Part shown: piece after piece, positions 39,513 through 48,863 of the stretch | Layout: every line of letters starts with the position of its first letter | Numbering within the stretch: the stretch's first letter is position 1 | Assembly (NCBI GenBank): GCA_964519955.1 | Contig: CAZFLM010000008.1 | Location: 1 to 64,000, forward strand | Direction of reading: 5' to 3' | Source: CAZFLM01 sp964519955 | GTDB taxonomy: Bacteria > Armatimonadota > Chthonomonadetes > Chthonomonadales > CAJBBX01 | DNA: 64,000 nt | Translations under genes and position numbers: made by a program | Notes under the pieces: model-generated | The model's input: only the letters and a program-made list of their open reading frames with translations | The model's database searches: none | Told to the model about the DNA's origin: nothing

Positions 39513-40271
39513 CTATTGTACTCGATCGGCTGCTGCCGCGCGAAGATCGGCGAGCACCAGGCTGAGGGGCTGCTCCAGCCCGTGCGCATCGAGCAGGGCG
39601 CCGTCGCGCAGCACCTCGCCAGCCGGCCCCTCCGCCACCAGCCTGCCGCCATCGAGTACCGCGACGCGTGAGCACAGCTCGGCGGCCATCTCCAGGTCGT
39701 GCGTGGCGACGATCAGCGTCTGAGGGAGGCCGGAGAGCAGGCCGACGAGTGCGCGGCGCGAGCGGGGATCCAGCCCGGCGGTGGGCTCGTCGAGCGCCAG
39801 CACCTCGGCATCCATCGCCAGCACGGTCGCGATCGCCGCGCGCTTCCGCTGGCCCATGCTGAGGCGGTGAGGGCTGTCCGGCGCGCGCTCGTCCATGCCG
39901 ACCTGCGCGAGGGCCTGCATCGCGCGTTCGCGAGCTTCTGTCCACGAGTAGCCCAGGTTGCGCGGGCCGAACGCGACGTCCTCCAGGAGGGTGGGCAGGA
40001 AGAGCTGGTCGTCCGGGTCCTGGAACACCAGGCCGACCTTGCGGCGGATGTCGCGCAGCGTCGCCGGGCCGACTGCTGCGCCGCCGATCTCGACGCGCCC
40101 CGCTCCGCGCAGCAGGCCGTTGAGGTGCAGCAGCAGCGTCGACTTGCCCGCGCCGTTCGGCCCGACCAGCGCCAGCCGCTCGCCGGAGCCGATCGTGAGC
40201 GACACGCCGTCGAGTGCGCGCCTGCCCGTCGGGTAGTCGTAGGTGAGCCCCGCGAGGGTGACGGACGTCAT
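39513..40271 (-). CDS. cbiO: ECF transporter ATPase (CbiO-type)
   Basis: A 252-residue ABC ATPase of an energy-coupling-factor transporter. It has Walker A GPNGAGKST, the Q-loop VFQDPDDQLF with the ECF/CbiO-type DPDDQ, signature LSMGQRKRAAIA (an MGQ variant of SGGQ), Walker B VLALDEPTAGLD, and H-loop VATHD. It overlaps the CbiQ gene by 4 bases. Acts at the inner membrane with CbiQ and the S component to import a micronutrient, probably nickel or cobalt given nikR. Confidence 0.95.
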   Translation of the reverse strand: MTSVTLAGLTYDYPTGRRALDGVSLTIGSGERLALVGPNGAGKSTLLLHLNGLLRGAGRVEIGGAAVGPATLRDIRRKVGLVFQDPDDQLFLPTLLEDVAFGPRNLGYSWTEARERAMQALAQVGMDERAPDSPHRLSMGQRKRAAIATVLAMDAEVLALDEPTAGLDPRSRRALVGLLSGLPQTLIVATHDLEMAAELCSRVAVLDGGRLVAEGPAGEVLRDGALLDAHGLEQPLSLVLADLRAAAADRVQ

Positions 40272-40963
40272 CGGTGTGCGGCTCCGAGCGCGACGAGCGC
40301 CACAGACACCGCGCTCGCGAGCAGCGCATCGCGCCTGCGCAGTGGCGGGAGCGGAGCGGCGGGGAAGTGCCCGTCGAAGCCGCGCGCCAGCATCGCGTCG
40401 GCGACGCGCTCGGAGCGGTCCACGGCGCGCTCAAGCAGGCAGGCGGAGAGCTTCCCGAGCGCCACGGCCTGCGCCCAGGGCTGCCTGCCGAGCGCTCTGC
40501 ACCGGAATGCCCGCCCCATCCGCCCGCCCTCGTCCGCGAACACGCTCAGGTACCGGGCTACCAGCAGCAGCATCTGCGTCGCGAGCGAGGGCACGCGAAA
40601 CCATGCCAACGCCGCGACGATCTGTGTGTAGGGCGTGGATGCCGACAAGGCGACGCAGATGCCCGTCGAGAGCGCGATCCGCACGCAGAAGGTCGCGGCC
40701 TGCGCTGCCGGTGCGCCGAGCGCCACGCCAACTGCACCGAACACGGCGCACCACGCCGTGGGCACGGCCGCACGCCGCAGTGTCCGCGCCGGGACCCGCG
40801 CCAGCCACAGCGCGGCGGCCAGCAGCGCGGCCTCCGCGGCGAACCGCGGCCAGTCCGCCACGGGGGTGGCCGCGACGCAGACCACAGCCGCGGCAGCGAC
40901 GAGTAGCCTGGTGCGTGGTTCGGTCTGGGGCGACATCGATCGGTCCGGCCTACTCTGCGGCAT
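40268..40963 (-). CDS. cbiQ: ECF transporter transmembrane T component (CbiQ-like)
   Basis: A 231-residue membrane protein with about five helices. The cytoplasmic coupling motifs are recognisable: RAFRCRALG and the later ADAMLARGFDG, the A-R-G type motif that docks on CbiO. It overlaps neighbours on both sides (4 bases with cbiO, 14 with the S component), showing an operon. Confidence 0.92.
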   Translation of the reverse strand: MPQSRPDRSMSPQTEPRTRLLVAAAAVVCVAATPVADWPRFAAEAALLAAALWLARVPARTLRRAAVPTAWCAVFGAVGVALGAPAAQAATFCVRIALSTGICVALSASTPYTQIVAALAWFRVPSLATQMLLLVARYLSVFADEGGRMGRAFRCRALGRQPWAQAVALGKLSACLLERAVDRSERVADAMLARGFDGHFPAAPLPPLRRRDALLASAVSVALVALGAAHR

Positions 40964-41486
40964 CGTGGCCCGCGCGGCGGCGAGAGCGGATGGCAGTTGC
41001 GGCTGCCGGAGCGATCGCCAACTGGAGCAGGACGCCCGGAAGGCCGGACGCGATCGATGCGAGGCCGGACGCCTGAGAGGGGAGCCCCAGGACGGCGCCC
41101 AGCCAAGAGTAGATCCCCCACGTAACGGCGCAGCGGCCAGCGATGGCGGCCGGCGCCGCCGCCCATGCCGGCACGCGCCACGACGTGAGGAGCGAGGCGA
41201 TGGCCGCGAGGGCCGCCAACTCGGCCGTCATCATGACCGCGTAGGGGAAGGGCGGCATGCCGGTGAGCAGCATCGATGCCCAGGGCGTGACGATGGCTGC
41301 GGTGAGGGCCACGCGCGGGCGGAGCAGCAGCGCGGCGATCAGCACCGGGAGGTGCATGGGCAGGAACACCTTGCCGAGCCCCACCGCGTGGAAGAGCATC
41401 GGTACCACGATGCCCGCCGCGCAGAGGCACGCGCCGAGGGCCAGTTCGCGCGCGGCCCGGTCGGCGCTACCCACCTGTGCCCTCAT
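40950..41486 (-). CDS. ECF transporter substrate-binding S component
   Basis: A 178-residue protein with five or six helices and the motif KVFLPMHLPVLIAALLLRP, typical of small ECF S components. It lacks the N-terminal MHIPDG-like nickel/cobalt ligand of CbiM/NikM, so metal specificity is not directly supported. Context (nikR, CbiO, CbiQ and an FmdE-like gene) suggests a nickel-related substrate or chelate. The gene overlaps the FmdE-like gene by 20 bases. Confidence 0.85.
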   Translation of the reverse strand: MRAQVGSADRAARELALGACLCAAGIVVPMLFHAVGLGKVFLPMHLPVLIAALLLRPRVALTAAIVTPWASMLLTGMPPFPYAVMMTAELAALAAIASLLTSWRVPAWAAAPAAIAGRCAVTWGIYSWLGAVLGLPSQASGLASIASGLPGVLLQLAIAPAAATAIRSRRRAGHDAAE

Positions 41487-41949
41487 CGCCGGCCTTCACG
41501 AGTTCCCACGTGGCGAGCGATCGCAGGCAGGCTGCCAGCGTCTCGCGCGAAGCTCCGTCCTCGCCCTGCTCCCGGTACCAGGCGGCGAAGCGGTCTGCCG
41601 TGTCGCCCAGCACCTCGAAGCGGAACACGTCGCCGGTATCGGTGTTGGTCACGGCGCCGCTGACGCCATCGGCCGGGCGCGCTTCGATGTTGCGCTTGCC
41701 ATAGGTGGCGCCGGTCGACCACTGAAACCCGTCCAGGATGCACGACGGCGGCGGCTTGACGGGGCAGTCCACCTCGACGCGAATGCCGAAGTGCTTGCGC
41801 GCGCCGAGCATCTGCATCGCCAGTTCGCCCAAGCGCACTCCGAGGACCAGCCACGGTCCAATGTGGCCATGGAGCGCCCGCATCGTCTCCCAGTCCGGGC
41901 GTGGGGCGGCCTGCTCGCCAGTCGTCGTCTCGTTCGTCTGGGCCATCAT
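41467..41949 (-). CDS. FmdE-domain protein in a nickel/ECF operon
   Basis: A 160-residue cytoplasmic protein. HGHIGPWLVLGVRLGELAMQ is the FmdE signature, first named from formylmethanofuran dehydrogenase operons, and VDCPVKPPPSCILDGFQWST holds the conserved Cys pair that probably binds metal. FmdE-family proteins are found with metal-linked enzymes, but no reaction is established. It is the first gene of the FmdE-S-T-A-NikR operon. ATG at 41949 (or the next codon, 41946) follows GAGGAG. Confidence 0.88.
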   Translation of the reverse strand: MMAQTNETTTGEQAAPRPDWETMRALHGHIGPWLVLGVRLGELAMQMLGARKHFGIRVEVDCPVKPPPSCILDGFQWSTGATYGKRNIEARPADGVSGAVTNTDTGDVFRFEVLGDTADRFAAWYREQGEDGASRETLAACLRSLATWELVKAGDEGTGG

Positions 41950-41978
41950 GTGTCTCCTCGTGTAGGCGGGGCGGTGAG

Positions 41979-42677
41979 CTACTGCTGCTGTCGCGGATCG
42001 AAGCGGCCGTCGTAGACCGCGCTTGCCGCGTCCTGGAACCAGAGCTGCGTCCATCGGCCCCACTTCGCATGCCCGTCGAGGTACACGCAGTTCATCCCGC
42101 CCTGGTGGCGCTGCGAGGCGAGCCAAAGGGGCAGTCCCTCCGAATCGAAGAACGTGCCCATGTAGTTGCAGAACGACGGCCTCAGCGGATCGGCGGTGTT
42201 CCAGCAGTACGGCGGGAAGTGGTCCGGCCCGCGGTTGGCGGCGTTCTCCGCCAGGTAGATCACGGAGGCCGGCGCGCCTGTCTGAGCGAGGCTGGTGTAC
42301 GGCGTCGGCGCGTTCGGCGTGAACCAGGCGTTCACCGCATAGGACGAGAGCCGGCCCGACGTCCACGTGGTGCTGGTGTCGTCCGGGCAGCGCAGGAGTG
42401 CCTGGCTCTTGATGTAGGGCTGGAGCGTCGAGGTCCAGGTGTTCGCCAGCGACGGATAGCTGACGAGCGGCAGCATCTCGTCGTAGTCGGTGACGTACTG
42501 GGCCATCGCCAAGCCGATCTGGCGGTTGTTGGAGAGGCAGGCGACCGCGCGGGCCTTGCCTCGGGCCTGGGCGAACACCGGGAACAGGATGGCCGCGAGG
42601 ATGGCGATAATGGCTATAACAACTAGGAGCTCGATGAGCGTGAATGCTGTGCCGCTTCGTCGGTGCTGACGGTTCAC
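41979..42677 (-). CDS. DUF1559-type prepilin-like protein
   Basis: A 232-residue protein with a class III signal: a short basic leader then FTLIELLVVIAIIAILAAIL, followed by LFPVFAQARGKAR. The body holds CLSNNRQIGLAMAQYVTDYD, RCPDD and the C-terminal GGMNCVYLDGHAKW box of DUF1559/SBP_bac_10-like pseudopilins. It is processed by a prepilin peptidase and inserted in the membrane; many paralogues are usual in Armatimonadota and Planctomycetota. ATG at 42677. Confidence 0.94.
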   Translation of the reverse strand: MNRQHRRSGTAFTLIELLVVIAIIAILAAILFPVFAQARGKARAVACLSNNRQIGLAMAQYVTDYDEMLPLVSYPSLANTWTSTLQPYIKSQALLRCPDDTSTTWTSGRLSSYAVNAWFTPNAPTPYTSLAQTGAPASVIYLAENAANRGPDHFPPYCWNTADPLRPSFCNYMGTFFDSEGLPLWLASQRHQGGMNCVYLDGHAKWGRWTQLWFQDAASAVYDGRFDPRQQQ

Positions 42678-42705
42678 TGGACTCTCCTGGCGCGACCCGA
42701 GGTGA

Positions 42706-42730
42706 TAACACGAAGTGAGACTTCGTGTTA
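42706..42730. promoter_or_regulatory. Perfect 11-bp inverted repeat between divergent genes
   Basis: TAACACGAAGT and ACTTCGTGTTA flank GAG. It lies 29 bases upstream of the prepilin-like start and about 130 upstream of the fucosidase. It could be an operator. It recalls GTGTTAC/GTAACAC NikR half-sites, but the half-sites are in the opposite orientation, so I do not assign it to NikR. Confidence 0.5.
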
Positions 42731-42862
42731 CGACTCAGCGTAGCACGCGTCGGGCGGCCTGGTCAATGGGGCAGCGTGGTTTGCGGACGAAGGACTTCGC
42801 CCTGGCCCGCTGAACATAGGCATCGGTGCCCGGGATGCGGGCCGGCAGCAGGGGAGCGCGAC

Positions 42863-44224
42863 ATGGCGGAGCAGCGGGGCGACGTGATGGTGGGCAGTGG
42901 CGAGGCGGCGGGCAGCGAGAAGCCGGCGTGGCTGCGCGAGCGGCTCGAGTGGTTCATGGACCAGCGCTTCGGCGTGTTCCTCCACTGGGGGCCGTACTGC
43001 CAGTGGGACTGCTGCGAGTCCTGGCCGCTCGTCCCCGAGGACACCTGGGCGCGCAATCCCAAATCGCGGTGCTGGAGCGAGCGTGGGATGGACCTGGAGC
43101 GCTTCCAGCGGGACTACTGGGCGCTCAACCGCACGTTCGACCCGGTGGACTTCGACCCGGACGCGTGGGCGGAGGTGGCTCAGGCGGCGGGCATGCGCTA
43201 CGTCACGTTCACCACGAAGCACCACGACGGGTTCTGCATGTTCGACACGCGCACCACCGACTACCGCGTCACCGCGCCGGACTGCCCGTTCCACGCGCAC
43301 CCGCGCGCCAACATCGCCCGCGAGGTGTTCGATGCGTTCCGCCGCCAGGGGCTCGCGGTGAGCTGCTACTTCTCGAAGTCCGACTGGCACTCGCCGCACT
43401 ACTGGTCGCCGCGCTGGCCGGCGCTCACCCGCAACCCGAACTACGACACCGCGGAGTACTCCGACATCTGGGAGGGCTTCGTGCACTTCGTCCACGCGCA
43501 GGTCGAGGAGCTGATGACGGGCTACGGCCCCATCGACGTGCTGTGGCTCGACGGCGGCCAGGTGCGGGCGGACAACAAGCAGGACATCCGCATGGCCGAG
43601 ATGGCCGCTATGGCCCGCAGCCACCAGCCCGGCCTCATCATGGCGGACCGCACCGTGGGCGGCGACTACGAGGACTTCATCACGCCGGAGCACACCATCC
43701 CCGATGCGCCGCTCGACACGCCGTGGGAGTCCTGCCTCACGCTCGGGACCTCGTGGAAGTACGTCGAGGGCGAGGTCTACCGCCCCGCGCGCGAGGTCAT
43801 CCGCATGCTTGCCGAGATCGCGTCGAAGGGTGGCAACCTGCTGCTCGGCTTCGGTCCGGACCCGCTGGGCCGCTTCCCAGCCGGCGCGGTGGAGCGGCTG
43901 CGCGAGGTCGGAGCGTGGATGGACGTGAACGGCGAGGCGGTCTACGGCACGCGGCCCGTTGCGCCCTACGGCTCCGGCGACGTGCGCTTCACCAGCAAGG
44001 GCCGCACGACCTACGCCATCGTGCTCGACGCGCCGGAGCCCGACCGCCAGGCTCGCCGCCTGCGGATCGAGGGCCTGCGCCCGGCAGAAGGAGCGCCCGT
44101 GCACCTGCTGGGCGTCGACGAGCCGCTGGCGTGGCAGGCGGAGGGGCAGGGGTTGTCCGTGGCGCTGCCGGAGCGCGCCATCGCCGAGCCCATCGCCTGG
44201 GTGGTCCGCTTCGAGCGGGCATGA
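42863..44224 (+). CDS. Alpha-L-fucosidase, GH29-like
   Basis: A 453-residue enzyme predicted to release L-fucose from glycans. The GH29 landmarks are FGVFLHWGPYC, YVTFTTKHHDGFCMF, the nucleophile region IDVLWLDGG with its Asp, the ESCLTLGTSWKY segment and the GGNLLLGFGPDPLGRFP motif near the end of the barrel, followed by a C-terminal beta domain. No signal peptide is evident, so it is likely cytoplasmic. ATG at 42863 with GGGGAG upstream; the longer upstream frame looks non-coding. Confidence 0.93.
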   Translation: MAEQRGDVMVGSGEAAGSEKPAWLRERLEWFMDQRFGVFLHWGPYCQWDCCESWPLVPEDTWARNPKSRCWSERGMDLERFQRDYWALNRTFDPVDFDPDAWAEVAQAAGMRYVTFTTKHHDGFCMFDTRTTDYRVTAPDCPFHAHPRANIAREVFDAFRRQGLAVSCYFSKSDWHSPHYWSPRWPALTRNPNYDTAEYSDIWEGFVHFVHAQVEELMTGYGPIDVLWLDGGQVRADNKQDIRMAEMAAMARSHQPGLIMADRTVGGDYEDFITPEHTIPDAPLDTPWESCLTLGTSWKYVEGEVYRPAREVIRMLAEIASKGGNLLLGFGPDPLGRFPAGAVERLREVGAWMDVNGEAVYGTRPVAPYGSGDVRFTSKGRTTYAIVLDAPEPDRQARRLRIEGLRPAEGAPVHLLGVDEPLAWQAEGQGLSVALPERAIAEPIAWVVRFERA

Positions 44225-44230
44225 CGCCAT

Positions 44231-44441
44231 CGCACGAACCCGTGGGGCGCGCCCTCCGCGGCGCGCCGGGTTCTGTGCCATGGTCCCCGCACCAACCCGT
44301 GGGGCGCGCCCTCCGCGGCGCGTCGGGCCCGCCCGCCATCGCTCCCGCACGAACCCGTGGGGCGCGCCCTCCGCGGCGCGCCGGGTCTGTGCCATTGTTC
44401 CCGCACGAACCCGTGGGGCGCGCCCTCCGCGGCGCGTCGGG
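44231..44441. repeat. Four-copy GC-rich intergenic repeat
   Basis: Four copies of a 40-base unit starting CGCACGAACCCGTGGGGCGC lie at 44231-44270, 44288-44327, 44346-44385 and 44402-44441. Copies 1/3 and 2/4 share flanks and the variable base (C or T), so this is a duplicated dimer of about 115 bases. It fills the gap between the fucosidase and tryptophanase genes, which are convergent. No protein sense in any frame. Confidence 0.85.
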
Positions 44442-44445
44442 CCCC

Positions 44446-45807
<1,362 letters not shown>

Positions 45808-45983
45808 GGCGTTCCCCTCGCCGGTCGGGATGGGACCATTATCGGTTGATCGTGAGCAGGACTGAGACTCCGCAGGAGAACATGGCGTCGGTAACGAATC
45901 CTGTGCTGTACAGGTGGGGGCTCTCGTTGCCCCGGTCGTCCAGGGCAGGTCGGCCGGACGCACGGCCGCCGGAGGGAGATAAC

Positions 45984-46217
45984 ATGCGTGCCGAACGTGT
46001 GCTGTACGCCGTTCTGGATGAGGACCTCGAGGACCTGTTGAAGTCGTTGGGGCAACTGGAACGCCTCCGGCGCGGAGAGGTGACCTGCGCGGTATGTAGC
46101 GCGCCCATGTCAGTTCGGAACCTCCACGCTATAACGGTACTGCCCGATGGCGAACTCAGGTGGCTCTGTCACGACTCGGAGTGCGCGGTCGTCGGGCACG
46201 CCTGCCAGGAGAGCTAA
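45984..46217 (+). CDS. Small Cys-rich (putative zinc-binding) protein
   Basis: A 77-residue protein starting MRAERVLYAVLDEDLEDLLK with a helical N-terminus, then CAVC and later CHDSEC and HACQES, giving four or more Cys and a His suited to one zinc site. ATG at 45984 follows GGAGGGAG. It ends one base before the S1-repeat gene, so the two are probably translated together. No family recognised. Confidence 0.75.
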   Translation: MRAERVLYAVLDEDLEDLLKSLGQLERLRRGEVTCAVCSAPMSVRNLHAITVLPDGELRWLCHDSECAVVGHACQES

Positions 46218-46218
46218 G

Positions 46219-48804
46219 ATGCCCCAGCTACCAGTCATCTACTACGTCGCCGGCATCCTGGGTGTGTCCATCATGGCGATGGCCCTCATCTTCCTCGGCA
46301 TGCTGCTGCTTGCGGCCTACCCCAGCGCCAAGGTGCTAGTTGGTGACTTCTTCCGACTTTTCGGAGTGCTCGGAAAGTGGTTCCGGAGGAAGGCCGTCGA
46401 AGCTGAGGTGGAGGGTGTCGTCAACTCGTTCGCCCGGCACCTCAACTCGGATGTTCAGGCCGACATACTGCCGGACTGCCGCGTGCAGTGGGTAAGCCGA
46501 GAGAATCACGAGGCTGTCCTTCAGCCCGGATGCACGCTGGTCCGCGTGAGCTTCACCGGACTTGACCGCGACCTGGACACCTACAACGCCGCGTGTCAGT
46601 ACGTGAGGACCAGCCTTCTCCCGGACACCAAGCCGTTCCTGCGAGCAGCCACTTCTGGTGCCCTCGACTTGCTGATGGTCCGGATACTGCTTACGTACGG
46701 GAAGCGCGCCGCCCTAAGGGTGTTCAATCAACGGGCTCGCGACCATGATGCAGCCACGTTGGACGCCTACGAGCGTCTCTCGGAGAGTGATCGCCGCGGT
46801 CTGTTCAGGCACATGCTGCTCAGCGAGCTGAGTGCCTACGGTGACCTTGTTGCCGACCACACGCCAGGACCAGCCCTTGAGGAGGAGACCGAGCGGTTCC
46901 TCTCCTGGTTCAATGATCTGGTGATGCGCGAATGGCGGGAGAGGATCACGCTCCACTTCCGGAGTGAGCACTTCAACGTCGGGATCATTCTGGTGGCCGA
47001 TGGTGAGGTCTATGGTAAGCACGGGATCAGGCCCTATGTCAGCAGAGCGCATCAGTACGCGACAAGCGGGTGTAGCAGCCTCTACCTGCTGGCCCGTGGC
47101 GGCAGGAAGAGCCACGTGGCTGACGAGGTGGTGCGGGACCTGTGCAGGAACGCTGGCTTCTCGGTGAGCAGGCGGTCCTCGGCGGTCGTTACTGGCACGC
47201 GGGACGACGAGGTAGTCGTCACGTGTATAGCGATTAGGGCCGATGCCACTGCGGTGCAGCTTGACGCATGGTGTCACTTGGCACAGGACCATGCGCGCGG
47301 CCAGCGGGCCCAGGCGCTGGTTGAGGCGGTCTGGCGAGACGGGGCGTGCGTAGATGTCTACGGCCTGAAGACCGAGATCCCCATCGACCAGCTGTCCGGC
47401 GTTGCGCTCCACGACGCCGCCCGCTTCATCGAGCGTGACTCTACCCTCCTCGTCGATGTTCTGGAGTGCGATCCAGCCAACGGCGTGCTGCGCCTCAGCA
47501 ACGCAGGTACCGAGACTGACCCCAAGCAGCTGATCGACAAGCTCCATGGGTATGCCCAGGAGGAGCAGCTAGCGGTTGTGCTTCGCTACACGGGCTACGG
47601 AGCCTACGAGAGCGGCCTAGTCGTCTCACTGGTGCTTGAGGAGCGGCCGATCGAAGGCTTCGTGCCTCGCTCCGGCGCTACGTATAGCCGCTTCGCACCG
47701 CTCTCGACCAAGTACCCCGTTGGCACGTCGATCCACGTGGTGTTGGAGCGCTATGATCCCGAACGGGGAACGTACAGATGCAGAGTTGCAGGCCTGAGCG
47801 ACCCTTGGGAAGGTGTCGCACGCTACGCGGAGGGGCAGCGTGTGCACGCCGTGGCCCAGGAGATAACCGAGTACAGGGTGGTCTGTGAGCTCGTCGAGGG
47901 CCTGGAGGGAGTGATCCATGTCGACGAGCTCTCGTGGGACGGGCGCGAGCACAACGATGCCCGCATCCGCGAGGTCAGCGTGGGAGACACCATTGAGGCC
48001 GTCGTCGTCAACCACGATCACTCTCGGCGACAGATCCAGCTCAGCGTGAAGAGGCTGGCGACCAGCCCTGTTGAGGCATATTGCGCTCGCAGCGCGGGTA
48101 CCCGGGTGCTCGGGGAGGTGACGGCCGTGCTCGGGCGTCGTGCCGAAGTAGCGTTGCTGCCAGACCGCGTACGCGGGGTCTTGCCGATAGGCGAGGTGTC
48201 CTGGCACTATTGCTCGGGTGTCGATCGACTACTTGAGGCAGGCCGACAGATCCAGGTCCTCGTACGGGAGTACGACGGCGACCACGACTGCGCCGTAGTC
48301 AGCATGAAGAGACTCGCTGATAATGCGTTTGAGGAGTTCTTGCGGCAGCATGAGGCCGGTTCGCAGGTGGTGGCTACAGTGGTTGGGCACTGGGAGGACC
48401 GCGTCCTGGCTGAGGTGCGGTTTGGCGATCGGGTGGTCCAGTCCTACATTCACCGTTCAGAAGTATCATCAGTTGTCTGGGTTGACGCTGAGACGATCGG
48501 TGCTGTGCTGCCTGTCGGCTCGGCCTGGCACTGCGTCGTGAAGCCGCCCGATCGGCGGGCCGGAGTGGTAGAACTCAGCAGGCGTCGATACCTCGACATT
48601 AGCGTCGACAGAGCAGAATATGGGGCAGTGCACTTGGTGCGTGCGCATCGCGGACGGCAGGGCAACTGGTGTGGCTACTCGGATACGATCGAAGGGGTGC
48701 TCGTCGAGACTGGCCGCAAGGGTGTCCTGGCGGGCTCGGAGTACGAGGTGGTCGTGGCTCGGCGCGGCGGCTCGGGCGGGCGACCCGAACTCGCCATAGC
48801 CTAG
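46219..48804 (+). CDS. Membrane-anchored protein with multiple S1 RNA-binding repeats
   Basis: An 861-residue protein. Residues about 5-40 form one or two transmembrane helices. Residues 40-350 form an unassigned domain (including LMVRILLTYGKRAALRVFNQ and HFNVGIILVADGEVYGKHGI). From about 380 there are four or five S1-like repeats. The clearest has GLEGVIHVDELSWDGREHND followed by VGDTIEAVVV and QIQLSVKRL, and the next ends VVSMKRLADNAFEEF. In ribosomal protein S1 such repeats bind RNA. Membrane tethering of a tandem S1 array is unusual. Codon usage looks less GC-extreme than its neighbours, hinting at transfer. Function unknown. Confidence 0.85.
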   Translation: MPQLPVIYYVAGILGVSIMAMALIFLGMLLLAAYPSAKVLVGDFFRLFGVLGKWFRRKAVEAEVEGVVNSFARHLNSDVQADILPDCRVQWVSRENHEAVLQPGCTLVRVSFTGLDRDLDTYNAACQYVRTSLLPDTKPFLRAATSGALDLLMVRILLTYGKRAALRVFNQRARDHDAATLDAYERLSESDRRGLFRHMLLSELSAYGDLVADHTPGPALEEETERFLSWFNDLVMREWRERITLHFRSEHFNVGIILVADGEVYGKHGIRPYVSRAHQYATSGCSSLYLLARGGRKSHVADEVVRDLCRNAGFSVSRRSSAVVTGTRDDEVVVTCIAIRADATAVQLDAWCHLAQDHARGQRAQALVEAVWRDGACVDVYGLKTEIPIDQLSGVALHDAARFIERDSTLLVDVLECDPANGVLRLSNAGTETDPKQLIDKLHGYAQEEQLAVVLRYTGYGAYESGLVVSLVLEERPIEGFVPRSGATYSRFAPLSTKYPVGTSIHVVLERYDPERGTYRCRVAGLSDPWEGVARYAEGQRVHAVAQEITEYRVVCELVEGLEGVIHVDELSWDGREHNDARIREVSVGDTIEAVVVNHDHSRRQIQLSVKRLATSPVEAYCARSAGTRVLGEVTAVLGRRAEVALLPDRVRGVLPIGEVSWHYCSGVDRLLEAGRQIQVLVREYDGDHDCAVVSMKRLADNAFEEFLRQHEAGSQVVATVVGHWEDRVLAEVRFGDRVVQSYIHRSEVSSVVWVDAETIGAVLPVGSAWHCVVKPPDRRAGVVELSRRRYLDISVDRAEYGAVHLVRAHRGRQGNWCGYSDTIEGVLVETGRKGVLAGSEYEVVVARRGGSGGRPELAIA

Positions 48805-48863
48805 TGCGGTGCATCCTCAGGACTGCCGCCGCTGTCCACGTCTGGACCGCCCGGTCCCGCTCC

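Noticed and set aside
42706..42730. NikR operator
   Set aside because: Half-site orientation and spacing do not match known NikR sites, and it is not directly upstream of the nikR/ECF operon.
44231..44441. Possible CRISPR array
   Set aside because: Only four units with short, similar 16-18 base spacers that are themselves repeated, no cas genes, and a dimeric duplication pattern.
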